DNA of 64,000 nt from Puffinus mauretanicus (taxonomy: Eukaryota; Chordata; Aves; Procellariiformes; Procellariidae), in the NCBI GenBank assembly GCA_023333565.1, contig JAJKFH010001538.1:682001-746000 (forward strand), written 5' to 3'. The translations under genes were made by a program, and so were the position numbers. The notes under the pieces are model-generated. The model was not told the origin of the DNA. It saw nothing but the letters and a program-made list of their open reading frames with translations, and did no database searches. Of this stretch, positions 13,101-25,100 are shown piece after piece (position 1 is the first letter of the stretch; each line of letters begins with the position of its first letter).

Positions 13101-16100
13101 GAGAACAAAAAGTGTGATGCTGAACACAACGGCACTGGGCAGCCATGAGGATCCACGGCATCCCTATGGCATCACGCAGGGCGAGTCCTGGGCGGGAGGC
13201 AACCCCCTTCTGCACAGCATGAGACGGGACCAAGGCCAAGGGGCATCAGCTGGAAGTGAGCAAAGCTGCTTTTACCTGTGACCATCAGGCAGCTAGAGGA
13301 AAGCTGCTTGCGCTGCCAAAATCCAAGACTTGGGGGAGCCCCTCCTCTATTCCCAGAGCCCAAGGCTCGGCAAAACACCCAGGTCCAGGGCTGGCCCAAA
13401 GCCAACACAGCGAGGAAAGTGCTAGCGAACCAGCACATCATCATAATTTCACATCCCATCCTGCCACCCCTCACAATGGCTTATCCTATGTGTCACTCAG
13501 GACAATGACACAGTAATTTGGCTGTTTGTGGCAGGAGCATTAAAGAAGGATGTCAACCTTAACTTTTCTTTTGCACCTCTCATCCCAGCCTCACCACCCC
13601 AACAAGCCAGTATGAAATCCACCACTGACAGCTGCTAATAACCAGCTCCTTTCTGAAACACCCCTTTTTGTCTTTTTTTTTTTTAGCTGTGCGAACCAGG
13701 ACAGCCTGGCCACGCTGGGCTGCACTGCGGTGCCGCCGCAGCTCCCATGCCAGCAGGGAGCTGGGCACACCACTGCCATGCAAACACGGCCCCACCAGAC
13801 CGGCATGTGCTTCTTGCAGGCAGCAGCAGGTTGTTATAACAACAGGAGAGCCGCAGACAGCTGTTTTAATTTCAGAACAAAGGCAGGAAAGAAAGGGGGG
13901 GCCAGGCTGTCTCACAGCTGCCCTCAGTGCTTCCCCACGCTTGCCCATCCTGCCAGAAGCTGTCCAAATTCCCATGCAGCCACCCAGCGATGCACCAGGG
14001 GTGGGGAGCACAGACTGGGGGGCTCAGGTGACTGGGAACCCCTCTAAGAAAATGCTAATTCTGGTTTGGAGGAAGAAGAAAAAAGTTCACTTCAACTGGC
14101 ATGTGATTTTTGGCCCTTGGCACGTTACTTGGTTGTGGGTGAACTGGGAACATTGAGGCATTTTGCCAGGAGCTGGATCATCCCCATCTCATCCCGCAGC
14201 AGCGTGCAGCCATTTTCTCCCATACCCATGCCCAGCAGGGTCCATCCCTGCAGCGTGCCCGCTCCGGCCACGGCCATTGCCACATGGCTCTGGGCTCTGC
14301 TCCTGTGCCCGAGCAGGGGCTCCCAGAGGAGGCAGCGGCTCGGTGCAGCAGCAGCTTACCTTAGCGGCCCCGATCTGCTCCTTGCGAAACTTCTCCAGCG
14401 GCGTGATCAGCACCTCGCTGGCGTTCTCGATCTACGGGCAAAGACAGGCACAGCTCACCCGCTGCCTCCGTGCTCCTGCTGCAGCCGCAGCTGGGCTGGC
14501 ACAGCCCTTTTGCCCAGCTCAGCCCCAGACACCCGAGCTGCTCAACAGCCTTTCCCACAGAAACCCTCCTGCAGCCCACGGAAACCTGCACGCTTCACCC
14601 TCTCCACGCTGGCTGAGGACCCAGGGGAGGCTGAGGGGCTTGTACCAAACCTGCCCCTCACCCCAGTGAGCCCTTTCAGCACCATTTTCTGACAGCAAGA
14701 CACCGTTACTGATGCTCTTCAAGTGTGCCCCCACACCAAGTTCACCCTCCCCTCCCTCTGCTCTCCCCTGCGGCTCTGCCATGGGTGAGGGAAGGGGCAC
14801 TGGGGCTTGCAGCCGCTGCACGCCACGGTGCCCCGGCTGCCACACCACCCACCACGGGCAGAGCCGCCGGCGGCAGCAGCGGTGCCACCACCCACCCAGC
14901 TCCCGGCGGACGGGGCCGTACCATGCGCATCCGTTCATCCTCCAGGTTCCGCAGCACCGTGGCGAACTCCTGCAGAGATTTGGCTGGAAGGGACACACCC
15001 GCACAGTCAGCATTTAACAACATTTTATTTTCTTTTTAAATTAAGAGAGAGACTGAACAGGGTTTTTTTGTTTGTTTGTATTTTGGAGGGTTTGGGGGGG
15101 GGTTGGTTGCTTGGGGTTTTTTATCATCTTTGCTCTCTCCTCAGAAAGGCTTCCAGTTGCCTACAAAAGCAACCGATAGCAGAGCATCCCCAGCACCGTG
15201 TTCCCACCTCCAGAGAGAAACACTGCGCCTTCATCTCGAAGCCGCCCTACCCAACAGCCGGTTGCTGATCAGCCCCACGGCTCAGCACGGGCCTCAGCCG
15301 CGCTCAGTGCACGAGTGGCAGCTCACCAGCACGAGCATCGCACCAAGGGGACTTGGATGAGAAAGCTATTTTTGCTGAGAGACTGGGCACAAATAAATAA
15401 GCGAAGTTAAATCAGAGCTAAAGCTCATTTGCTCTCCTGGCTCTGGATGATGTGCACAATAAGCTCTAAAAGTTCAGCTGGGGCAGAAGCGGGATAACAG
15501 GGAGTGAAGGGCTGAAGCTGCTGCCCTGCGCCACGAGAAGCTCCGTGGTGGAGCCGGGCTCGGTTGGGAGAGCGCTGCCAGGCTCTGCACTGCTGGCTGC
15601 TGTCGGCACAGTGGGTGCCTGCCGGGTCCTTTGCTCCTGCAGCCGGCAGCGAGGCTGCTGCTCCTCTCCTTCAGTTCACAGCCCCTTGCAGCGTATTTCG
15701 CCATGGCCACATCTCCAGATCCCTGCTCTCCAATGGGAAAGGGCCAGATAATCCAGATGGCTTCAGATAACGGGCAATCTTCCTCCTTTCCTATCTGGCA
15801 GGGCTAGATTTAGGCCAGAAGCAACAATTGATTTCCTTGGGAAGGCTTTGCTGATGTTGAACCAGAAGAAATATGCCATTTCCAGATAGCAGGAAAGCAC
15901 CCAGACAAATTCCCGGGCCGCCTGGCATCCTCGTGTGTGTTTCTCGCCCATGCCCTGCTCAGCTCAGGGGTCTGGAGCGTGGCTTCAGGGCCACCCACAG
16001 CACCAGCACCCAGGACTCACCTATGCAGATCTCATCATCCGTTTCAGCGTCGCCGATGCAGCGGAATTTAAACTCGTTGAGGGAATCCGCAAACTTGCGC

Positions 16101-19100
16101 TTGGCTGCTGACAGGTCTGCCGAGAGAGTGGGGAGAGGGGAAAACGCAGATGTTAGAAAAGGAAAAAGCCAACAAACAGCACGATGCAGGCAGACGTGTA
16201 AACCCAGCTGGCAAGTCCCCATGGAGGGACCCATCTGATGGGGCTCCCCTGGCACCAGTGAACCCCCAAGAGAGCTGCCCTTCTCCTACACCTGCCCCAG
16301 GGATGGGGGTCTGCGGGGTCCCAGCCAGCGCCCGCCAAAATACACTACAGGAGATGAAACCTCAAAATATTGTGAGAACCATGCAGGAGCTCATGCCCGG
16401 TGCCACGGTGCAGTGGCAAACAGTGATGCAGGGCGGCACTGCCGGGGCAGCTCCCGCGCTGTCCCCCAAGAGACAGCACCTCTGCACGGGCTCCCAGTCC
16501 TGCTGAACGAAGGCACCATGTACAGGCGATAATGCAGAGGTTTATTGCTTTCCAAGCCGCAGATTCTCTTTGAGATCTGAATCCTATTAAGTTATTACTT
16601 GCAGTGACCTGAGCGGATCCAGGATTGGCTTTTCGAACTGGCCCTGTAACCCTGCACACGCAGAGGCCACCGGGCACTGCAAGGCCACTGCTTTGGAGGG
16701 GAACTTGTACTTGAGCAACGCGAGGGACTGCAGGCAGCGTGAGGAAGACATAATGCTAATTCCCCTATGCATTTCTTCACTCAAAGTCCAAAAATTCAGC
16801 ATTTTGTTTCCTTTCCAAGCACAGGTGGAAAACATGCGTGTGCACACAAAGGCCGTTCCCTCCTCTTAGACACAAACAGCCAAAAGATAACCACAAAAGA
16901 ATTCAAGCGTTTTGCTTTCCCCATGGGATAAGAGAATTTACAGCTTTCTCCAAGCATTAAAGCTGTTCTCTGAGTGTCTCTGCTTAAAGCCCTGGGGCTA
17001 ATCCTGCCCACAGTTCAGTCCTGGCTGCCTTCACACAACTGCTTCCTGAGGCAGCAGGAAACCACCCAGCAAACGCAGGCAGGGAGAGGGAAAGTGCTGG
17101 GAGTTTTCCCAGTGGAAAAGTACAGCGGGGGCTTATCCAAGGAGCAGCCAAGGAGCCACGGCCGCAGGGACCCGGGAGTGGAGCATCCACATTTTCAAAG
17201 CGTGGTTCACACGAAACGGCATTTGCATTTTGCTCCCCAGACGAAGGAACGAGCATCGCTGACACCCTGCCCGTGCCCGGGGCTGCCGGGAGCCTCCGGC
17301 TGCACCTACGGTAGCAGACCATGCATTTTTCAGGGCAGTTTCCGGGGTGCTCCTGCTGGGGTTTAAAAAAGGGACTCACAGGAGGCGGGAAGGGTTTGCT
17401 CCAGCTCTGTGGTTTGGGTGCTGACGGCGTGAAACAGGCGAAAGGCACCAGAGGCAGCAGGACAGCCCCTGGGCAGCTCTCTGGGCACGCCGGCTGGCTG
17501 CACCCCCATGGATGGGCAGGGCTGGGGGCCGCCTGGTAGCAGCCCCCCGGGTGCAGCTCTCCCCACTCTCCTCCGCACGCCCGTGCTGTTGCTTTCGGCA
17601 GCAAAGCAGCCCCCCTTCCCTCGCCGGGGCAGCCGGAGGGCTCGGGGACTTTAACCGGGCAGCCTCCTGCCTCCTCTGGAATAATAACGAAGATGACGTT
17701 AATGACTTAAGGAGCCATTTCCTCTCCCCCAGCTCTGTGCTGACCGTCAGCCGCCAGCCACGCTCTCCCTGCCGCACACCGCGGCCTCACCGATACCCTG
17801 CCCACGTTAGGCGTGGCAGGGACCAGGCACGAGCCAGAGCGAAGCTGAGAAGCCTTCGGAGCCGGTGGCACCCGTCAGCAATGGCCCACAGCGCTTATAA
17901 ATAGGCAAGGGAGAGGCAGAGGGAGAAGGAGATAATGCCCGGTGCGACAGCGATAAAGGAGGAACGCTGGCAGCCGCTCACTGAACATGGCCAAGTCGCA
18001 GGGGCGAAGCGGATGCTAAAATTAGTGGCAAGCTCGGCCAGAAAAGGAGAGAGGGGCACCCGCACCGCACCTCTGGGGGCAAGGGAGGAACCGGTGCGGA
18101 GGGGGCCCATCGTCCTCCCTGTGCCACCGTTAGACCCATCCGCACTCCTAGCATCCTGTTTTCCTAAAAGCTTGAACCTCTCATCTACATTTTGGGGAAA
18201 AAACCCTCCAGGGGAAGCAGCCAAACTTGCAGCTGTGCTGCAGGCAGGGGTGCATCGGGAAAGCGGGGAGGGTGCGCTCACCCCACCGTGGGCCAGCTCA
18301 GCTCCTGAGGCTTCTTCTTCCCCAGGGCTGTGGACAGGCAAACCCAAAATCCTACAAAGGCTCGACAGAAACTTCTGCTTCCTCTTGTGCATGAGTAAAA
18401 CCACCCGGATCATGCGCATGAGTCAAAGCCAGGCTGCGCCAAGGGCTGTGAAAGTTTTGCTTCCAAGTTCTCCGGCTGGCTTCATCAGTCAACCGCAACA
18501 CCAGGGAAAACCACCACAAAGCCAGAAAAATCCTTCTGCCTGAGCAACGCGACCAGCTCGGGGTCCCGGCACCACCGAGTGGTGGTCCTGCAAGGACAGG
18601 AGCCAGGCAGGCCGGGAGGATCCAGGGACGCGCAGGTGCTGGCAGAGGCAGCGAGGCTGCAACGTGCCCGCGGGGACAGCGCAGTGGCAGCCAGCCCAGG
18701 GGCGCCCAGACGTGGGTGTGCAGCCTGCAGCCCTGCTGCCGATCAATCTTTCCTGCGCCCATCGCACCTCGCGGCTGCAGCACAGAGCACTGAAGATCTC
18801 CAGGGGCAGCAAGGGAAGTGCAGAGGCATCCCAGGAGGTGAAAACAGCCCTGCGCAAGCTGCTGAGACACTGGGAGGGTGGGAGGGCAAGCAGTAGCTCC
18901 TGCCGCCCCAGGGCTGCAGCCGCCTTGGGAGGGTCCGGGGTGCAGCCGCTATGGAGCCACGTGCCTGCCTGCACCCAGGATCCGAGATGAAACCACAAGG
19001 AGAAGGCACCGGCCAAGCAGCAGCAAAGCAGATATCCATCCCACCTGCAAGGTAACGCCTGCATACCTGCTAGCGCAGCCAGGGCTCCTCTGCCCGGCAC

Positions 19101-22100
19101 ACCGCAGCACACGGTGAGCGCACCTGAATTACCATCTCCAGTCAATACACATCGTGCTAAAGTAACAGCTACGTGCCCCATCTGAAGCCCCGCTGTGCCC
19201 GCCTGCCCTCCCCTCTGCTCCAGCAAGGGACCGTCCTGCCCCACGTCCCCCCGTCTGTGACTCATTCCTTTCCCCTCTGCAGGCTGTCCGTCTCGCGGGG
19301 GGGTTGCTATCGCAGTCCTCCTCCTCATCGTCACCTCCCATGGCTCCCCATTCCCACACCCGCGTTGGCAGGGACGGGACAATCCTTTCGGGAAAGTCCA
19401 CTTGACAGAAAACAAACACACGCACTGCATGCCAGAGGACCAGCTGCGTAGCTACAGCAACCAACAATCTAAATAAAATGCCCTTTTAAAAATGATGTAT
19501 TGGCTCGTTACTGCGATACAGGGTTACCCGCTCAACCGTTTCCAGGAGCAGCCCAGCAGCGTTCCCCTTCCCGAGCACTTTCTCTTCCTGGAAGAGGGAC
19601 CTGAACTGGGTGCAAACTGCAGAGGATGGGGACGAGTGACATGGAAGGAGACGAGTGACATGGAAGGAGACGAGTGACATGGAAGGAGACGAGTGACATG
19701 GAAAGAGACGAGTGACATGGAAGGAGACGTGACCTTGCAGAAGGCAGAGGTACCGGCAGGGGCCTGTCCCGGCAAGGAGAGAGCTGGAGCTGAATACCGC
19801 AGCACCCATCCCTCGCACAGCAGAGACACGCTCAGCACCCTCACCATCCACCGCATCCTCACCATCCACTGCAGGAACAGTGCAGAGAGGGGACAGCTCC
19901 CAGCAGGACAGAGGGCAGCTGCCTGCAACCTGGAAGCAGCCCCAGTTAACCCCTTTGCCCGTCCCTCCTCCCTCACGCCCGGCTCAGGGGTCAGCCTCCT
20001 TCTCCCCTGGTACCCCACGTCTCTCCTCCTCCCTCCACCAGCCAGAAAGCCGGGTAATTGCTGGCTGAGGTCCCATCCCAGCCTCACACCTCCAGCTACC
20101 GGGGCTCCCTCCAAACCCAGCCGAAGCCAACGTTACTCCAGCCCGCAGCAGCCCTGCCACAAGGGAGCACCTCGCACTGCTGCTGTCTGTCCTCCCGGAT
20201 CGCCCTGGCATCCCTCCTTCTCCTCCTCAGCTATTGAGAGTTAAACCTTCTTTCTGGGAAGTGGTTGCTGTTACTGCAATGAGACTGAAATGGTTGATTT
20301 TTACATAAAAAGCCCCTTCCAAAGGAATTTGGAACTATTGAAAAAGGCTGTTTATAGAAGGAAGACATTGTGATTTCACAATCCTCCTCCATGCGTACAG
20401 CACCCTGGGTGCAATGGGGACGACCCCGTCCCAGCCAGGTCTGCAGAGCGGCAGCCCCCGCATGCAGGTCTCCCCCGCGGGCACGCCGCTGTGAGACGGG
20501 GCAGCCCCGTCCCCCGGGGTCCAGGCGTCAGATCTAAGGCGTCCCCGGTTCGGGTGACTCGGCACACGTTGCTTCAGCTACTTTGGGGAAGTCACTCGCA
20601 CCGCAGCCCTGCCGCGAGCCACCCTCTCCCGGTCCCTGGCTTCCAGCTCTTTCCCCAGTTTTATTCCTCAGCTGGACACCTCACCTCTGTGCAACACCCC
20701 TACCACCCCTCTCTTTGTGTTCAGTGTTTAAAACATTTTCAGGCTTTCCCAAAGGGACCGCAGAGGTAAGGTACGCTGAAACCTGAAAGCCTGGACAGAC
20801 GTACAGCCGGGAGCTTTTCCCTTAAATCAAAATTTATACAGGGCTGAGAAGAGATTGCAACTCTTCCACCTGTGTGCTTTTCCTGGCTGGGATGGACGGC
20901 TGGGAAATGTGACCACAGAACACCGAGGGGAACCATAACACATCAAAATGAGATGTCAAGGCGACAGACGACCCCTCCCGCCCGCCTGCTGCCCGGTCCT
21001 GCTGCCCGCCGGGGAGCGCGTGTTGGAAAGATCAGGTCAGCCAGGGAGAAGTTATACTGCTGGCTCAGAAAGTGGGGGCTCCCCGCAAAGCTGACTTTGC
21101 AGCCAGCTTGCTATTTAAGCTGGAAAAAGCAAAAATAGCTCTGGCTCAGCTGCGCTATCAGGGCACCGGGACAGAGGCAGGAGCAGCAGGACGCTGCGGG
21201 CAGGTCAAGTGGAAGTCAAACCCTCTGCCAAGTCCGGGAGCGAAGGGTTAACGCTGCTGCAAAGGGGGAAAGCAAGGGATGCTGATGAGGCCAGTTACAC
21301 ACTGCAAGGCAAGTTCCAGTGCTCTTGGTGTCTGACAGAGGTTGTGCTCACACAGAGCGGTATTTCTACACTTCCTGCAAAGAAAATTGCTTAACAGCCT
21401 ATATTTAATGCTCAATTGGACAACAGGAACCGAGACTCCTGCCCCTTCCTTCCCCCGCGGCAGGGAACGGCAGGCTCAGGCTGCGCGTCCCCCGCAAGCC
21501 CCCAGAGAGGGATGGGAGGGTCCCAGGCACTGAAAAGGGACAGAAGGGTCCCCAGCAGCGCAGGACCCTGCCCCCTCCTCGCGGGCACCTCTGCCTGGCT
21601 GCCAGCAGTGGCACTGCCTGTCCCCTCCCAGCACGGGCACCCCACCGCCCCAAGCGGGTTCCCAGCCCCCTCGCTGGGGAGGGGACCACACTCCCACTGA
21701 CAACCACAAGGACAGAAGCCACCAGCTCCTCCCTCGTGGGTTTGGCAAGTTCCCTAAAGCTTCTCCAAAAAACCTGCATCTACTTCATGGCCCATTTTCT
21801 GGGTATTTTTTAAGAAAATGTCTCCAGCCCTGCTTACTGTGCGTGTGCCCGTGGCTGTGCAAAAGGGACCGACGGTCTGGCGGCTGCTCCGCGGGTGTGC
21901 CGACACGAGGCCTGGCCTTGCTCACCGGGTGCGGACATACGGACAAGCCTCTTCGGTCCTCCGCACGGCAGCTCCCCGTTTGGCACGACGGGAGAAAATG
22001 ACGGGTCCTGCCTCCCGGGGACAAGAGAGGTGAAGCCTCGGGGTCTGCAAAACGCTTTGGGATCTGCACATGTGCAAGATCTGACCGTCACCAGACTTCA

Positions 22101-25100
22101 TCTGCCCGGGCTACGGTGACAACACACACGTGCACAGAGCCGCGGGCAGTGCTGGCTGGCGACAGCTCCCGGACAGAAACACTTCAGCATAAACAGTGCA
22201 AATCCCGGAGGAACAGTTCAAGTGAAGAGAGCGGCACAGTCTCGCTGTTTGCTGGGGATCTCACTGCACGGGTGCCACCACCCCGCAGCTCCGGGGTTCG
22301 CAGCCCGGTGGGGCACCCCACGCGCAGCCGCAGCTTCGGGCAGTGAAGGGGACCAGCGCGATGCATGGGTGCCGCGGGCTGACCCCGAGGCAAACCTGCC
22401 GTGTCGTGCAAGCTGCTGTGTGCAAGCCGGCCTGCAAGCCGTGCTGCTGCCAGCCCCGGGGAGGGGATGGGGGGGGAACTGCAGCAGGACGCGGAGCAGC
22501 AAGGGGCAGCTCCTCACCCCACGCTCCCCACGGGGCTACAGCGGGGTCTCTGCGGGGTCTCAGCGTGCAGCTGCAGCAGGGGCTGGTTCACCTCCAGCGC
22601 CAGGAGCCTCTTCCGCCGATACCAGGGCAGGATCCAGCCGAGGATCTGTCCTGCGAAACAGCCCAGACACAGGAGCCCGGAGAAGGTGGAACTGAGGGGT
22701 CACCAGCAGACCCCCCATCCTGCTGCAGAGAAAGCAGGGCACAGCACAGCCCGCTCGGCCGCCCCGGCAGCACCTCCGCAGCCCTGGGCCGCAGCAGCTG
22801 GCACCGAGCAACCCCACAGCAGGCAGGGGCCAGCCAGGACGGGTAATCCAGTGAACAGCCGCTCTAATCAGCAGCCAAAACAGCCGGATTACGGCCCGCC
22901 AAGGGTGCTTAGAAAAAGCCAATATGGTGTCTGACCCCACAGCAAGCACCCGTCGCCGGCGACCACCCGGCAAGCCGGAGCTTCGGGCACAACGCCAGGG
23001 CAAAGCCACCATGGGCTCATGCAATGCCCTGCGGTGCTCAAGGCTGTCCATGGATGGTGTTTGGAAAAGGCCGGAGCTGGGAACGGACGACTGGATCTGG
23101 CCCGCAGACGCAAGCGAGCAGCCTGCCGCGCTGCTGAGGTTGGGATGCTCTGACCGAACCACGGCCCCGCGGTTTGCAGGGGAATCCAGCAACGAGCGCC
23201 TTGTGCCTGAAAACCAGCGTTCGCAGCCACCGGCATCAAAATTTAGCCCCCAGAGGGGCCCAGCCCATGCAGTGCTGGGGTCAGCACGGAGCATCAGGGC
23301 AGTGTCATTAAATGCTTAATTTGTTCCAAGAGGTTTAAATCCTCTCTCTTTGCGCTTCCCAGCGAAGGTCAGCAAAAGCCCTGCTCCTGCAAGACACCAC
23401 GGTCCTCTGGACCTGGCACAATCCCCAAGCCGCTTTCATACATAATTAGCAATGATTTGTTTATTAAATAACTTCTCTGCTGGGCGGTTAGAGTTAATCA
23501 GTGATTTAGGACGGGACTGCAGCTGCTGGCAGGTTCCCACTTTGATTCATCATTCGAGTAAATATATAAAACCAGACGAGTAGCAACTACCCCACCTCCG
23601 GCAGCAGCTTCTGCCATCGCGTTTGCACGCACAACCCTGCGGAAAGGCTGCCCTGGCTCGGCACGTGCCAGAGATCAAGGTTTAAGGGTGCCACACCAAG
23701 TGGGAGGTGACCCCAAGGACCGGTGCAAAGGGCGCAGTCCCTGCACTCGCGCCACGCGGGACCCCCCGAGGCAGGGAGAGCATCGCTCCTGGGGTGCACC
23801 GGGGCCCCTCAGCACCCCCAGACCCCATTTCGGTGCCTTTACCGCATGCATGGCCTCCGGCCGAAACACAGCACTGAGTCCCATCTCACCAGCACACACA
23901 GGGAGGCCAAATCCCACCTCCCCAAATCCCAAAACTTCATTTTACCATGGAAAGTTTACAAATACGTATACCCTACGAATCATGCTTCAAGGGAAAAACC
24001 CAAAACTGCTCGGACACGCTAAAGCACAAGAAAAATTAAGCGATCTGTCTGAGATGGCCCCAAGATTGAAGATCCAGGAGGTGCCACAGCTTCTGCTCAG
24101 CCTTTTAGTGTGACCACGGGAGCACACTGCACTGCTGCCCAGCCGAGGCATCACCGTATGCCTCGCTTCACACACTCAACGTGGCTTCGTATGGCAAAAT
24201 GTTTGCCAGAGGGACAGAGAACCCATTGTAGGATGAATGGGACTATTGACTGGGCTCAAATAGCAGATCAGATTTGAGTAACATGCTGAAGACATCAATT
24301 ATTTCCATGGTATTTTAAGAGATAACAGTTCTACGCTTCGTGAAAAACAAAGTTAGCCCTTGGAAGGACTGCCTGATCGCACAGCTAAAATTATCCCCCC
24401 GCTGCCCACCAGCCCAGCACCCTGGCCACGTCATCTTGCCACCCCCAAATCAATAACATTTGGAGTTACCCCGGGAGCCTTGCCAGGCCAGGACGTTTTT
24501 GCAAAGCTTCCCGACATTCCCAATGAAAGGCACGGAATATCCAGGGGAAATGAAGCCAGAAGGACTGTCAGGTCTCCTGGAGAGACAGTTGGATTTCCAG
24601 GAAGATGAAGGAGGTTTCAAGTCCCGGGGAAACAAGGCGAGGTTGCAGGCGTCTGCCCTCAGTGGCCCCGTTCAAAGGGGAAGGGGAGCAGCCCAGCTGC
24701 GGGGAACAGGAGGGTTTGCTGGCAGTGGTGGACTTTGCCTGTGTATCGCCAGGCAGGTCATGCCAGGGAATAAAGGGGCAGCTTTAAAAAGAAAAAGAGA
24801 AAGCAATAAGGAAGCCTCTACCTTGTGGGCTGGGGCCGTTGCTCACTTTGGAGGGGCAGGGGACAGCAGCCCCTTTTCCCGCAGCGAGCCCCCGCAGAGA
24901 AGGCAGGAGCCTGACCTCGGCCCCTGCTCGCCAGCTGTAGCCCTGGGCACCGGCTCACCGGAGCCCTGGCAGCGAGATGCCACTTTACAGAAAACTTTAA
25001 AACCAGTAAAAACAGCTTCAGGGAGATAAGAGCTGCGTGGGACTCGGAAACATCTGGTCGCAGATGCATGGGGCATGCATCCTCCCATCACCTGTGCTAG

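Noticed and set aside
18489..19430. Minus-strand open frame of 313 codons in intron 1
   Set aside because: Composition is random and GC-driven; no domain, and no splice-supported extension.
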